This document shows, piece after piece, positions 15,238-24,867 of a stretch of DNA of 28,330 bases (position 1 is the first letter of the stretch; every line of letters begins with the position of its first letter). Source of the stretch: DAOMFB01 sp035519355. Lineage in GTDB: Bacteria; Acidobacteriota; Thermoanaerobaculia; UBA5066. The notes beneath the pieces are model-generated. The model was given only the letters and a program-made list of their open reading frames with translations. It was not told the origin of the DNA and searched no databases. Both the position numbers and the translations under genes were made by a program. The stretch spans positions 1 through 28,330 of the forward strand of contig DATIWM010000123.1 in the NCBI GenBank assembly GCA_035519355.1. Direction: 5' to 3'.

Positions 15238-16707
15238 TTACGGGAAAGCGGGTCCGGCGGAAGGCGCCGGCGACCTGTCCGGAGCGTTCCACACGCCGCC
15301 GAGAGCCTTGATGAGGTTCACGCTGGCCGTCATCTGCCTCGTCCGGATGTCCACGGCCACCCGTTCGTTCGAGAGAGCGGCGGCCTGGGCCGTCACGACC
15401 TCGAGGTAGGTCGTGACCCCTCCCTCGTAACGGTTCCGGGACATCGTCACGGAGCGCCTGGCGGCGGCCACCGCGGCGGCCTGCTCCCGCTCCTCTTGCG
15501 ACAGGATCCGGAGCGCCGCGAGACTGTCCTCGACCTGGGCCAGGGCGGCGAGCACGTCGGCGCGGTAGGCCGCCACCGTCCCGTCGTACGCCGCGAGGGC
15601 CTGCTCCTTCACGGAGCGCCGCTTGCCGCCGTCGAACAGCGTTTCGGCGAGCGCCGCCCCGACCGACCAGAAGAGATTCGGCGCGGAGACGAAGTTCGCC
15701 AGATTCATGCTCTGCAATCCCCCCGCGGCCGAAAGAAGAAGGCGCGGGAAGAACGCCGCCGTCGCGACGCCGATCTGCGCATTGGCAGCCGCCATCTGGC
15801 GCTCCGCGGCGGCGATGTCCGGCCGGCGCTCGAGGAGCTCCGAGGGAAGCCCGACCGGAACGGCCGGAGGTTCGGCGTCTTCCGATTCCGGCGCGAGGGT
15901 GAAATCGGCCGGCGGCTTGCCGACGAGAATCGCGATCGCATGCTCGAGCTGGGCCCGCGTGATGCGGAGGTCGGTCGCCTGGGCGCGCGTCGTCTCGAGC
16001 TGCGTCTGGGCGAGGGCCACGTCCACCCCCGACACGACGCCCTGCCGGTAACGGTTGACCGTCAGCTGAAGCGCCTTTTCGTAGGCGGCGACGTTCGTCT
16101 CGAGAAGCCGCCTCTCGGCGTCGGCCCCCCGGAGCTGGAAGTAGTCGAGCGCCAGCTCGGCGTGAAGGCTCAGACGGACGGCTTCGAGGTCGGCCGCGCT
16201 CGCCTGGGCGGTCGCCACGCTCCCTTCGACGTTCCTCCGGATGCGGCCCCATACGTCGGCTTCCCACGCGACGCCGAGCGGCACCTGGAAGTTGTTGCCG
16301 GTGGTCCGGGGCGCGCCGGCCGGCGCCCCGGGAGCGGTGGTCGACGCGCTCGAACGGGCCGCGGAGGGTGCGGTCGCCAAGGTCGGGAACAGATCGGCAC
16401 GCGCCCCCAGGACGGCCGCGCGCGCTCCCCTGAACTGCGCCTCGGCGAGGGCGAGGTTCTGGTTCGAGACGTCGATCCGGGCTTCGAGCCCGTTCAGGAT
16501 GGGGTCCCCGAAGATCTCCCACCACATTCCGCGGGGCGCATCGTCCCGCGGCTCGGCCGGCTTCCAGGAGTCGGGGCCGGTCGCGCCGGGCGGCGCGAGC
16601 TCCTTGTAAGACGCCGGCACGCTCGCCGGCGGCCTTTGATAGTCCGGACCGACGGCGCAGGCTCCTGAAAGGAGGACCGCGGAAGCCATGACGATGCGGC
16701 GCACCAT
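15238..16707 (-). CDS. NodT-family outer-membrane efflux lipoprotein
   Basis: Outer-membrane factor of the RND/NodT branch (OprM, CusC, MdtP relatives), the expected exit duct for the pumps encoded upstream. The start ATG 16707 shares one base with the preceding stop (TGATG) and has GGGGAG at 16714-16719 six bases upstream; GTG at 16704 is an alternative. The 489 residues begin with a short hydrophobic signal ending in a cysteine at 17 (LLSGAC then AVGPDYQRP), the typical NodT lipoprotein start, although serine at -3 makes the lipobox non-ideal. Further family marks are GVDVALAQTQLETTRAQ and the SELLERRPDIAAAERQMAAANAQIGVATAAFFPRL segment. A stretch of alternating TP/GAPAGAP residues near the middle is a low-complexity insert. 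Confidence 0.93.
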   Translation of the reverse strand: MVRRIVMASAVLLSGACAVGPDYQRPPASVPASYKELAPPGATGPDSWKPAEPRDDAPRGMWWEIFGDPILNGLEARIDVSNQNLALAEAQFRGARAAVLGARADLFPTLATAPSAARSSASTTAPGAPAGAPRTTGNNFQVPLGVAWEADVWGRIRRNVEGSVATAQASAADLEAVRLSLHAELALDYFQLRGADAERRLLETNVAAYEKALQLTVNRYRQGVVSGVDVALAQTQLETTRAQATDLRITRAQLEHAIAILVGKPPADFTLAPESEDAEPPAVPVGLPSELLERRPDIAAAERQMAAANAQIGVATAAFFPRLLLSAAGGLQSMNLANFVSAPNLFWSVGAALAETLFDGGKRRSVKEQALAAYDGTVAAYRADVLAALAQVEDSLAALRILSQEEREQAAAVAAARRSVTMSRNRYEGGVTTYLEVVTAQAAALSNERVAVDIRTRQMTASVNLIKALGGVWNAPDRSPAPSAGPAFP

Positions 16708-19700
16708 CACGCTCTCCCCGGAACGGGCACGACCCTCCGGAGAAGCCCGCGCCTCGCCGCTTTCCACCGGAGCCGGAACCGGTCGAGGTGAAGATAGACC
16801 ACCGGCGTCGTGTAGAGCGTCAGCATCTGGCTGAAGATCAGTCCGCCCACGATCGCGATCCCGAGCGGCCGGCGCAGCTCCGAGCCGGTGCCCCCCCCGA
16901 CCGCCAGCGGCAGACCGCCGAGCAGCGCCGCCATCGTCGTCATCGTGATCGGCCGGAACCGGAGCATGCACGCCTGGAAGATGGCCTCTTCCGGGTTCTT
17001 CCCCTCCCGCCGCTCGGCCTCGATAGCGAAGTCGACCATCAGGATCCCGTTCTTCTTCACGATCCCGATCAGGAGGATGACGCCGATGAGCGCGATGACG
17101 GAGAGTTCGGTCCGAAACGCGAGGAGCGCGAGGAGCGCGCCGACCCCGGCGGAGGGGAGCGTCGAGAGAATCGTGAGGGGATGGATCAGGCTCTCATAGA
17201 GGACCCCGAGAACGATGTAGACCGCCAGAAGCGCCGCGGCGATCAGGATCGGCTCGTTGGCGAGCGACGCCTGGAAGGCCTGGGCCGTCCCCTGGAAGCT
17301 TCCGCGAATGCTGGCGGGCAGACGGATCTCCGCCCGGGCGCGCTGAATGGCGTCCACGGCCGTGCCGAGAGCGACGCCCACGGGAAGGTTGAACGACAGG
17401 GTCACCGACGGGAACTGTCCCTGATGGTTCACCTGGAGCGGGGCCGTGTTCGGTTCGTAGCGCGTGAACGCGGCCAGAGGCACAATCCCGCCGGTGCTCG
17501 TCCGGACGTAGACCTGCTTGAGCCCGTCCGGGTTCTGCCAGAACTGCGGATCGACGGCCATCACGACGTGGTACTGGTTGAGCGGCGTGTACATGGTCGA
17601 CACCTGCCGCTGACCGAACGCATCGTAGAGCGTGTCGTCGATCATCCGCGCCGAGATGCCCAGTCGTGACGCCGTGTTCCGATCGATCGTCAGCGAGGCC
17701 TGGAGGCCTTTGTTCTGCTGGTCGCTGTTGACGTCGGCGAGTTCCCGAAGCGTCCGGAGCTTCTCGTAGACGCGGGGGGCCCACTGGAACAGCTCGTTCG
17801 GGTCGTCCCCCTGGAGGGTGTACTGGTACTGGGTCGCGCCGAACCGTCCCCCGACCCGCACGTCCTGGACCGCCTGCAGGTAGAGCGTCGCGCCCGGGAC
17901 GTGCGCGAGCTTTCCGCGCAGGCGCGCGATGACCTGGTCGACGGTCGCGTTCCGCTGCTCATTGGGCTTCAGCCCCACGAAGACCCGCCCCGTGTTGACG
18001 GTTCCGCCGCCGAGAAATCCCGCGGCGGTCTCGACCGCCGGGTCCGCCTGGAGCGTCTTTACGAACTCCGTCAGCTTGCCGCGCATCGACTGGAACGAGG
18101 CGTCCTGGTCCGCCACGATCGAGCCGTTCACCCGCCCCGTGTCCTGCTGGGGGAAGAAGCCCTTCGGGATCTCCGCGTAGAGGTAGACTGTGGCGGCCAT
18201 CGTGGCGAGCGTCACGGCCATCGTCAGGCGCTGATGCCGGAGAACCCACCCGAGCGACCGCTGGTAGCCGCCGAGGATCCGCGCGAACCCGCGCTCGCTG
18301 GCCCGGTAGAGCCGCCCTCTCCTCTCCTCCTCGTGCGGACGCAGGAGCCTCGCGCACATCATGGGCGTCGCCGTGAGGGAGACGAGCATGGAGATGGCGA
18401 TGGCCACGGAGAGCGTCACGGCGAACTCGCGGAAGAGCCTCCCGACGATCCCGCCCATCAGGAGGATCGGGATGAAGACCGCGACGAGCGAGAGGCTCAT
18501 CGAGATGACCGTGAAGCCGATCTCCTTCGCCCCGAGCAGCGCCGCCTCCATCGGCCTCATCCCGCCCTCGACGTGCCGCGTGATGTTCTCGACGACGACG
18601 ATGGCATCGTCGACGACGAACCCGGTCGCGACCGTGAGGGCCATCAGCGATAGGTTGTCGATGCTGTAGCCGAAGAGGTACATCACGCCGAAGGTGCCGA
18701 CGAGCGAGATGGGGACGGCGACCGTCGGGATGAAGGTCGAGCGCGGACTCCGGAGGAAGCCGAAGACGACGAGGACGACGAGGGCGATCGCGATCAGGAG
18801 CGTGATCTCCACGTCCCGGACGGACGCCCGGATGGTCCGCGTCGCGTCGATCATCACGGACAGAGTGATCGTCGGCGGGATCGCGGCCTGGAGCTGCGGC
18901 AGAGCCGCCCGGACCCCGTTCACGGTCTCGATGATGTTCGCTCCGGGCTGACGGAAAACGATGAGGAGGATGGCCGGCCTGCCGTTGGCGAGCCCGGCGG
19001 TCCGGATGTCCTCGACCGAGTCCGTGACGCTGGCGACGTCCTGGAGCGTCAGGGCCGCGCCGTTCTGGTACCGGACGAGAAGGGGCCGGTACTCGACCGC
19101 CGTGAGGAGCTGGTCCGTGGTCGACAGGGACCAGGCCCTGTCGATCGAGGCGACTTCGCCTTTCGGGCGGTTGGCGTTGGCCGACGCGAGGACGTCCCGG
19201 ACGTCCTCGAGCGAGAGGCCGTTGTTGTTCAGAGCCGACGGGTTCACATTCACCCGGACCGCCGGCAGCGCGCCTCCGCCGACGATGACCTGTCCGACCC
19301 CCTTCACCTGCGAGAGCTTCTGCTGGAGGATGGAGGCGCCGATGTCGTACATCTTCGGGCGGCCGACGACGTCGGACGTGAGCGCAAGGAGCATGACGGG
19401 GGCGTCGGCCGGGTTGACCTTCCGGTACCACGGGTTGTTCGGCAGGCTGGCCGGAAGCTGTCCCCGGGCGGCGTTGATGGCGGCCTGCACGTCGCGCGCC
19501 GCGGCATCGATGTTCCGGGAGAGGTCGAACTGGAGCGTCACGTTCGTCGACCCCAGGGAGCTCGAGGAGGTCATCTCCGTTACGCCGGCGATCCGCCCGA
19601 ACTGGCGCTCCAGCGGCGTGGCCACCGAGGAGGCCATCGTCTCGGGGCTCGCTCCCGGGAGCCCCGCCGACACGCTGATCGTCGGAAACTCCACCTGCGG

Positions 19701-19811
19701 GAGCGGCGACACCGGGAGGAACCGGTAGCCGACCGCGCCGGCGAGGGCGATCGCGACCATCAGGAGCGTGGTAGCGACCGGCCGGCGGATGAAGGGCGCC
19801 GAGAGGTTCAT
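16707..19811 (-). CDS. RND efflux pump inner-membrane protein, MdtC-like
   Basis: Proton-driven HAE1-family drug pump of 1034 residues with twelve predicted helices and two large periplasmic loops. It starts MNLSAPFIRRPVATTLLM, the standard N-terminal amphipathic helix and first membrane helix. The proton relay is intact: Asp401-Asp402 in GFVVDDAIVVVEN and a lysine in GIVKKNGILMVDF. The C-terminus carries RPLGIAIVGGLIFSQ followed by the LTLYTTPVVYL helix. ATG 19811 overlaps the upstream pump's stop as ATGA, and the end shares one base with the next start. Its sequence is closest in pattern to MdtB/MdtC pairs, which form mixed trimers in E. coli; with the neighbouring paralogue it likely does the same. 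Substrate unknown. Confidence 0.93.
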   Translation of the reverse strand: MNLSAPFIRRPVATTLLMVAIALAGAVGYRFLPVSPLPQVEFPTISVSAGLPGASPETMASSVATPLERQFGRIAGVTEMTSSSSLGSTNVTLQFDLSRNIDAAARDVQAAINAARGQLPASLPNNPWYRKVNPADAPVMLLALTSDVVGRPKMYDIGASILQQKLSQVKGVGQVIVGGGALPAVRVNVNPSALNNNGLSLEDVRDVLASANANRPKGEVASIDRAWSLSTTDQLLTAVEYRPLLVRYQNGAALTLQDVASVTDSVEDIRTAGLANGRPAILLIVFRQPGANIIETVNGVRAALPQLQAAIPPTITLSVMIDATRTIRASVRDVEITLLIAIALVVLVVFGFLRSPRSTFIPTVAVPISLVGTFGVMYLFGYSIDNLSLMALTVATGFVVDDAIVVVENITRHVEGGMRPMEAALLGAKEIGFTVISMSLSLVAVFIPILLMGGIVGRLFREFAVTLSVAIAISMLVSLTATPMMCARLLRPHEEERRGRLYRASERGFARILGGYQRSLGWVLRHQRLTMAVTLATMAATVYLYAEIPKGFFPQQDTGRVNGSIVADQDASFQSMRGKLTEFVKTLQADPAVETAAGFLGGGTVNTGRVFVGLKPNEQRNATVDQVIARLRGKLAHVPGATLYLQAVQDVRVGGRFGATQYQYTLQGDDPNELFQWAPRVYEKLRTLRELADVNSDQQNKGLQASLTIDRNTASRLGISARMIDDTLYDAFGQRQVSTMYTPLNQYHVVMAVDPQFWQNPDGLKQVYVRTSTGGIVPLAAFTRYEPNTAPLQVNHQGQFPSVTLSFNLPVGVALGTAVDAIQRARAEIRLPASIRGSFQGTAQAFQASLANEPILIAAALLAVYIVLGVLYESLIHPLTILSTLPSAGVGALLALLAFRTELSVIALIGVILLIGIVKKNGILMVDFAIEAERREGKNPEEAIFQACMLRFRPITMTTMAALLGGLPLAVGGGTGSELRRPLGIAIVGGLIFSQMLTLYTTPVVYLHLDRFRLRWKAARRGLLRRVVPVPGRA

Positions 19812-22800
19812 CTTCCCTCGGCCCCGAGGGCCGGCGCGGAAACCGCCGCCCGTGAGGCCCTCGATCCCGCGATGCGCCGGGCCAGCCGGTCGAACGCGAG
19901 ATAGATCACGGGGGTCGTGTAGAGCGTCAGCATCTGGCTGAAGATGAGCCCGCCGACGATGGCGATACCGAGCGGCCGCCGCAGCTCCGAGCCGATGCCC
20001 GAGCCGAGGGCGAGCGGGATGCCGGCGAACAGCGCCGCCATCGTCGTCATCAGGATCGGGCGGAACCGGAGCAGCGCCGCCTGGAAGATCGCGTCTTCCG
20101 GCGCCTTCTTCTCCTTCCGCTCGGCGTCGAGCGCGAAGTCGATCATCATGATCGCGTTCTTCTCGACGATTCCGATGAGCAGGATGATTCCGATCAGGGC
20201 GATCACGGAGAAGTCGGTGCGACAGATCATGAGCGAGAGAAGCGCGCCGACTCCCGCCGAGGGGAGGGTCGAGAGAATCGTCACGGGATGGATGTAGCTC
20301 TCGTAAAGCACCCCGAGGAGGATGTAGACCGTGACGATCGCCGCGAGGATCAGGAACGGCGTGTTCACGAGCGACGCCCGGAAGGCCTGCGCGGTCCCCT
20401 GGAAGCTCGTCTGGATGCTGGCGGGGAGCCCGACCTCCCGTCCGGCCTTCTCGATCGCCCGAACCGCGTCGCCGAGCGAGGCGCCCGGCGCGAGGTTGAA
20501 CGAGACGGTGACCACGGGGAACTGACCCTGGTGGTTCACGGCGAGCGGCGCGTTGCCGACGTGGATGTCCGTGAAGGAGCCGAGCGGGACGGCCCCCCCG
20601 CCGCTCCCGCGCAGGAAGACGCTCTTCAGGTCGTCCGGCCGCCGCTGGAACGCGGGCTGGGACTCCAGCACTACGCGGTACTGGTTCAGCTCCGTGAAGA
20701 TCGTCGAGACCTGCCGCTGGCCGAAGGAGTCGTAGAGGGCGTCGTCGAGCATCTGCGGCGTGATGCCGAGCCGCGACGCCGTCGTCCGATCGAGAATCAG
20801 GCGCGCCTCGAGCCCGGCCGTCTGCTGGTCGCTCGCGACGTCGCGAAGCTCGGGAACCTGCTGAAGCCGGGCCACGAATCGCGGCGCCCAGACGGCGAGC
20901 TCCTTCCCGTCCGGATCCTCGAGGCTGTACTGGTACTGCGTACGGCTGACCCGGTCCTCGACCGTCAGGTCCTGGACCGGCTGCATGAAGAGAGTGACCC
21001 CCTCTTCCTTCGCCAGTGCGGGCTGGAGGCGCCGGATGATCTCGCTCGCGCTCGCCTTCCGCTCTTCGAGCGGCTTCAGGTTGATCTGGATCCGGCCGCT
21101 GTTCATCGTGGTGTTCGTGCCGTCGATGCCGATGAAAGAGGAGAGGCTCGCCACCGCGGGGTCCGCGAGAATCACGCCGGCCAGGGCCTGCTGGCGTTCG
21201 GCCATCGCCGGAAACGAGACGGTCTGCGACGCCTCCGAGATCCCGAGGATGACGCCGGTGTCCTGAACCGGAAAGAACCCCTTCGGAATCACGATGTAGA
21301 GCAGGATCGTCAGGACGAGCGTCACGACCGCCACGACGAGCGTCGCCTGCTGGCGCTTCAGCACCCACCCGAGCGTCCGGCCGTAGAAGGCGATGATCGC
21401 GTCGAACGCGCGCTGCGACGCGAGGTAGAAGCGGGTCTGCTCCGAGGCCGCCTTGTGCCGGAGGAGCCGCGCGCACATCATCGGCGTGAGAGTCAGCGAG
21501 ACCGCGGCGGAGATCAGGATCGTCACGGAGAGGGTGAGGGCGAATTCCCGGAAGAGCCTCCCGACGATGTCCCCCATGAAGAGGAGCGGGATCAGGACGG
21601 CGATGAGCGACACCGTCAGCGAGAGGATGGTGAAGCCGATCTGCTGCGACCCCTTCAGCGCCGCCTCGAGCGGAGGCATCCCTTCCTCGATGTAGCGGGA
21701 GATGTTCTCGATCATCACGATCGCGTCGTCGACGACGAATCCCGTCGAGATCGTCAGCGCCATGAGCGTGAGGTTGTTCAGGGAAAAGCCGAGGAGGTAC
21801 ATCGCGCCGAACGTTCCGATGAGCGAAAGCGGGACGGCCACGCTGGGGATCACGGTTCCGGCGGCCGTCCGGAGGAAGAGAAAGATGACCATGACGACGA
21901 GGCCGATCGTGAGCAATAACGTGAATTCGACGTCCTGGACTGAGGCGCGGATCGTCGTCGTCCGGTCGGTCAGGATCGAGACCGTCACGGCCGAGGGGAG
22001 GGAGGCGCGGAGCTGAGGGAGAAGCTGCTTGACCCGGTCGACGACCGCGATGATGTTCGCGCCCGGCTGGCGCTGGATGTTCACGATGACGGCCGGCGTT
22101 CGGTTCATCCAGGCGGCCTGTTTGACGTTCTCGGGAGCGTCGATGACCGCGGCCACGTCGGAGAGATGCACGGGGGCGCCGTTGCGGTAGGCGACGATCA
22201 GGGGCTTGTACTGGTCGCTCGACAGGAGCTGGTCGTTGGCCCAGATCGAGTAGGACTGCCGGGCGCCGTCGAAAGCCCCCTTGGCCTGGTTGACGTTCGC
22301 CTGCGACAGCGCGCTCCTCACGTCTTCCATCGTGAGCGCGTACGACGAGAGCGCCGTCGGGTTCACCTGGACGCGGACGGCGGGCTTCTGGCCACCGCTG
22401 ATGCTGACGAGGCCGACTCCGGGGAGCTGCGAGATCTTCTGGGCGAAGCGGGTGTCGGCCAGGTCCTCCACCTTCGAGAGAGGAAGCGTGTCGGACGTCA
22501 GGGCCAGCGTCAGGATCGGCGAGTCGGCGGGATTGATCTTGCTGTAGATGGGCGGGTTGGGCAGGTCCCGGGGGAGATACGTCCCCGCCGCGTTGATCGC
22601 CGCCTGCACCTCCTGCTCCGCCACGTCGATGTTCAGTTCGAGGACGAACTGGAGCGTGATGACGGAGCTTCCCGCCGAGCTCGCCGACGTCATCTGGTTC
22701 AGCCCGGGCATCTGGCCGAACTGGCGCTCGAGCGGCGCGGTCACGGCCGAGGCCATGACGTCCGGGCTGCCACCGGGGTAAAACGTGACGACCTGGATCG

Positions 22801-22930
22801 TCGGGTAATCCACCTGCGGGAGCGCCGAGACCGGCAGCTGCCTGAAGCCGATGACGCCGGCGATGAGCAGCCCCGCCATCAGAAGCGAGGTCGCGACCGG
22901 CCGCAGGATGAAGGGTCGGGACGGGTTCAT
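19808..22930 (-). CDS. RND efflux pump inner-membrane protein, MdtB-like
   Basis: Second HAE1-family RND pump, 1040 residues, starting MNPSRPFILRPVATSLLM. The proton-relay residues are all present: Asp401-Asp402 (GFVVDDAIVMIEN) and Lys924 (GIVEKNAIMMIDF), so both paralogues look able to translocate protons, in contrast to the MdtC-type asymmetry where one subunit is thought to contribute less. It is a tandem paralogue of the downstream pump, alignable throughout, with nearly identical C-terminal segments. It begins on the last base of the adaptor stop (TGATG) and overlaps the next pump by four bases. The adaptor-pump-pump-channel order equals the mdtABC plus channel layout. Assigning B versus C by letter is by position and is not secure. 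Confidence 0.93.
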   Translation of the reverse strand: MNPSRPFILRPVATSLLMAGLLIAGVIGFRQLPVSALPQVDYPTIQVVTFYPGGSPDVMASAVTAPLERQFGQMPGLNQMTSASSAGSSVITLQFVLELNIDVAEQEVQAAINAAGTYLPRDLPNPPIYSKINPADSPILTLALTSDTLPLSKVEDLADTRFAQKISQLPGVGLVSISGGQKPAVRVQVNPTALSSYALTMEDVRSALSQANVNQAKGAFDGARQSYSIWANDQLLSSDQYKPLIVAYRNGAPVHLSDVAAVIDAPENVKQAAWMNRTPAVIVNIQRQPGANIIAVVDRVKQLLPQLRASLPSAVTVSILTDRTTTIRASVQDVEFTLLLTIGLVVMVIFLFLRTAAGTVIPSVAVPLSLIGTFGAMYLLGFSLNNLTLMALTISTGFVVDDAIVMIENISRYIEEGMPPLEAALKGSQQIGFTILSLTVSLIAVLIPLLFMGDIVGRLFREFALTLSVTILISAAVSLTLTPMMCARLLRHKAASEQTRFYLASQRAFDAIIAFYGRTLGWVLKRQQATLVVAVVTLVLTILLYIVIPKGFFPVQDTGVILGISEASQTVSFPAMAERQQALAGVILADPAVASLSSFIGIDGTNTTMNSGRIQINLKPLEERKASASEIIRRLQPALAKEEGVTLFMQPVQDLTVEDRVSRTQYQYSLEDPDGKELAVWAPRFVARLQQVPELRDVASDQQTAGLEARLILDRTTASRLGITPQMLDDALYDSFGQRQVSTIFTELNQYRVVLESQPAFQRRPDDLKSVFLRGSGGGAVPLGSFTDIHVGNAPLAVNHQGQFPVVTVSFNLAPGASLGDAVRAIEKAGREVGLPASIQTSFQGTAQAFRASLVNTPFLILAAIVTVYILLGVLYESYIHPVTILSTLPSAGVGALLSLMICRTDFSVIALIGIILLIGIVEKNAIMMIDFALDAERKEKKAPEDAIFQAALLRFRPILMTTMAALFAGIPLALGSGIGSELRRPLGIAIVGGLIFSQMLTLYTTPVIYLAFDRLARRIAGSRASRAAVSAPALGAEGR

Positions 22931-24126
22931 CAGACCGGCTTCTTGGCGCCTCCCGCGCCCGACAGGGCGACCTTCGCGCCCGGCTGGAGCTTGTCGACGC
23001 CGTCCACGACCACGACGTCTCCGGCCGCGACGGAACCCCGGATGGCCGTGTCGTCGCCTTCGGTCAGCTGGACTTCAACGTTTCGCATGTCGACGGTTCC
23101 GTCCTTCCCGACGACGTAGACGAACGTCGACTGCGGGCTTCGCTGGAGGGCCGCGGTCGGGATGAGGGTGACGCCGCGAAGGGTGTCGACCAAGAGCCGG
23201 GCGTTCACGAACTGATTCGGGTAGAGCGCGAGGTCCTCGTTCGGGAAGAGCGCCTTGATCCGGACGGTCCCGGTGGACGGATCGATCTGGTTGTCGACGG
23301 CCAGAAGCCATCCCGTCGCCACCTTGTTCTTCAGGTCCCGGTCCCAGGCCTCCACGGCGAGCCGGTGCCCGGCGCGCGTCTGCTCGAGAACCGCCGGAAG
23401 GCGGTCGGCCGGGACCGTGAAGAGGACCGTGATCGGCTGCAGCTGGGTGATGACGACGAGCCCGCCCCCGTCCGCGGCATGCACCATGTTGCCGGCGTCG
23501 ACGAGCCGCAGACCGACGCGTCCCGAGATCGGCGCGGTGATGCGGCTGTAGACCAGGTTCAGCTTCGCGCTCTCGACCTGCGCCTGATCGCTCTTGAGGA
23601 CGGCCTCGTCCTGGTTGACCGTCGCGACCTGGGTGTCGAGCTGCTGCTTCGGAATCGAGTCCTGCTCCATCAGCGTCTGGTAACGCTTGAGGTCGATCCG
23701 GGCGTTCTCCAGGGCCGCCTGGTCTTTGGCCAGCTGCCCCTCGGCCTGAAGGAGCTGGACCTGGAAGGGGCGGGGATCGATCTGGGCGAGAAGGTCGCCG
23801 TCACGGACGACCTGCCCCTCGACGAAGGCCACGTTGATCAGCTGCCCGTCCACCCGGCTGCGGACGGTGACCGTGCTGACGGGCGTCACGGTGCCGAGGC
23901 CCGCGACGTAGACGCCGAGGTCCCCCGTCCGCGCCGGCAGGCCCACGACCGGAATCTCCCGCGCCGCCGCGGAGCGCGTCTTCGCCGCCTGCGCGTTGCC
24001 CCCGCGCGAGAGGATCAGCCAGACCGCGACGGCCGCGACCGCGACGGCGGGAAGAAGCCAGCCGAGAAGGCGACGCCGGCTCCATCCGGGTGAGGCGGCG
24101 GGAGAGACGGGATTTTCGGAGTTCAT
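22930..24126 (-). CDS. mdtA: RND periplasmic adaptor, MdtA-like
   Basis: Membrane fusion protein for the two RND pumps downstream. The 398 residues comprise an N-terminal anchor helix (about 20-40), the lipoyl halves (RSRVDGQLINVAFVEGQVVRDGDLLAQIDPRPF and YSRITAPISGRVGLRLVDAGN), a short alpha-hairpin containing QAEGQLAKDQAALENA, and C-terminal barrel segments such as LIPTAALQRSPQSTFVYVV. These match MdtA closely in order and wording. ATG 24126 has a strong GGGGAG (24136-24141) nine bases upstream. It follows the response regulator by 24 bp and is coupled to the first pump by TGATG, so the regulator and pump genes are probably on one transcript. Confidence 0.92.
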   Translation of the reverse strand: MNSENPVSPAASPGWSRRRLLGWLLPAVAVAAVAVWLILSRGGNAQAAKTRSAAAREIPVVGLPARTGDLGVYVAGLGTVTPVSTVTVRSRVDGQLINVAFVEGQVVRDGDLLAQIDPRPFQVQLLQAEGQLAKDQAALENARIDLKRYQTLMEQDSIPKQQLDTQVATVNQDEAVLKSDQAQVESAKLNLVYSRITAPISGRVGLRLVDAGNMVHAADGGGLVVITQLQPITVLFTVPADRLPAVLEQTRAGHRLAVEAWDRDLKNKVATGWLLAVDNQIDPSTGTVRIKALFPNEDLALYPNQFVNARLLVDTLRGVTLIPTAALQRSPQSTFVYVVGKDGTVDMRNVEVQLTEGDDTAIRGSVAAGDVVVVDGVDKLQPGAKVALSGAGGAKKPV

Positions 24127-24135
24127 GATGTCGAG

Positions 24136-24141
24136 CTCCCC
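24136..24141 (-). promoter_or_regulatory. Strong ribosome-binding site of mdtA
   Basis: GGGGAG stands nine bases before the mdtA ATG in the 24-bp gap after the response regulator. It is one of the clearest ribosome-binding sites of the operon and fixes the mdtA start. The gap is too short for an independent promoter. Confidence 0.6.
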
Positions 24142-24150
24142 GATCCGGAT

Positions 24151-24867
24151 TCAGATGATCCGGTGCTTGAGCGCCTTGCTCACGGCGGCCGACTTCGAGT
24201 TGACGTGCAGCTTCTCGTAGATCGAGCGGACATGGTTCCGGACCGTATTGATGCTGATCCCGAGCCCGTCGGCCGCCGTCTGGTAGCTCGCCCCCTCGGA
24301 GAGGAGCTTCAGGAGGCGGATCTCCTGCGGCGTCAGGTCGTGCTCGGGCTGTTTCCGGGGGCCGATGTCGCGGAAGAGCTGGATGACCTTTCGCGCGATC
24401 TCGGGAGACATCGGCGAGCCGCCGCTCTTCACCTCCCGGATCGCGTCGAGGAGCTTCGCGGGCGGCGTCTTCTTCAGGAGATAGCCGGAGGCGCCGTTGC
24501 AGAGCGACTCGAAGATCTGCTCCTCGCCTTCGTAGACCGAAAGCATCAGGACGGCCACGCCGGGAAACTCCTCGCGGACCGTCCGGACGGCCTCGGAGCC
24601 GGGAATCCCGGGGAGGTGGATGTCCATCAGAAGGACGTCCGGTGCGGCCTGGGGCTCCCGCCGGAGCCGTCGGATCGCCTCCTCGGCCGACCCCCACGAC
24701 CCCGCGCAGAGAAACCCGCGCGTCCCGCCGATCAGGAGGCGAAGGCTCTCGCGGAGACCCGGATCGTCCTCGACGACCCCGACGCGGATGGCGGTCCCTT
24801 CGGGCTTCGCGCTCATGACATGGGCAGACTGGCCCCCCGCGGCGGCACCGCGGAAGAGCATGTTCAT
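24151..24867 (-). CDS. NarL/LuxR-family response regulator
   Basis: DNA-binding response regulator, 238 residues. The receiver domain (about 27-145) has the acidic pair Glu33-Asp34, phospho-acceptor Asp82 (LLMDIHLPGIPG), Ser110 and Lys132/Lys133 (YLLKKT). A LuxR-type helix-turn-helix follows (178-236: LTPQEIRLLKLLSEG, then GISINTVRNHVRSIYEKL). ATG 24867 is chosen because it overlaps the kinase stop as ATGA and has GGAGG (24880-24884) twelve bases upstream; ATG 24816 would remove a 17-residue tail and is an alternative. It is encoded directly after its probable partner kinase and 24 bp before the pump genes, so those genes are its most likely targets, including its own operon. Confidence 0.93.
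   Translation of the reverse strand: MNMLFRGAAAGGQSAHVMSAKPEGTAIRVGVVEDDPGLRESLRLLIGGTRGFLCAGSWGSAEEAIRRLRREPQAAPDVLLMDIHLPGIPGSEAVRTVREEFPGVAVLMLSVYEGEEQIFESLCNGASGYLLKKTPPAKLLDAIREVKSGGSPMSPEIARKVIQLFRDIGPRKQPEHDLTPQEIRLLKLLSEGASYQTAADGLGISINTVRNHVRSIYEKLHVNSKSAAVSKALKHRII

Noticed and set aside
15238..16971. N-terminally longer form of the NodT-family channel
   Set aside because: The extra residues are an alternate reading of the RND C-terminus. ATG 16707 has a ribosome-binding site, TGATG coupling and a lipoprotein signal.
16707..21476. Single 1589-codon frame spanning two RND genes
   Set aside because: The first ~555 codons are an out-of-frame reading of the upstream pump. The true start is ATG 19811, which has the standard RND N-terminus and an ATGA overlap.
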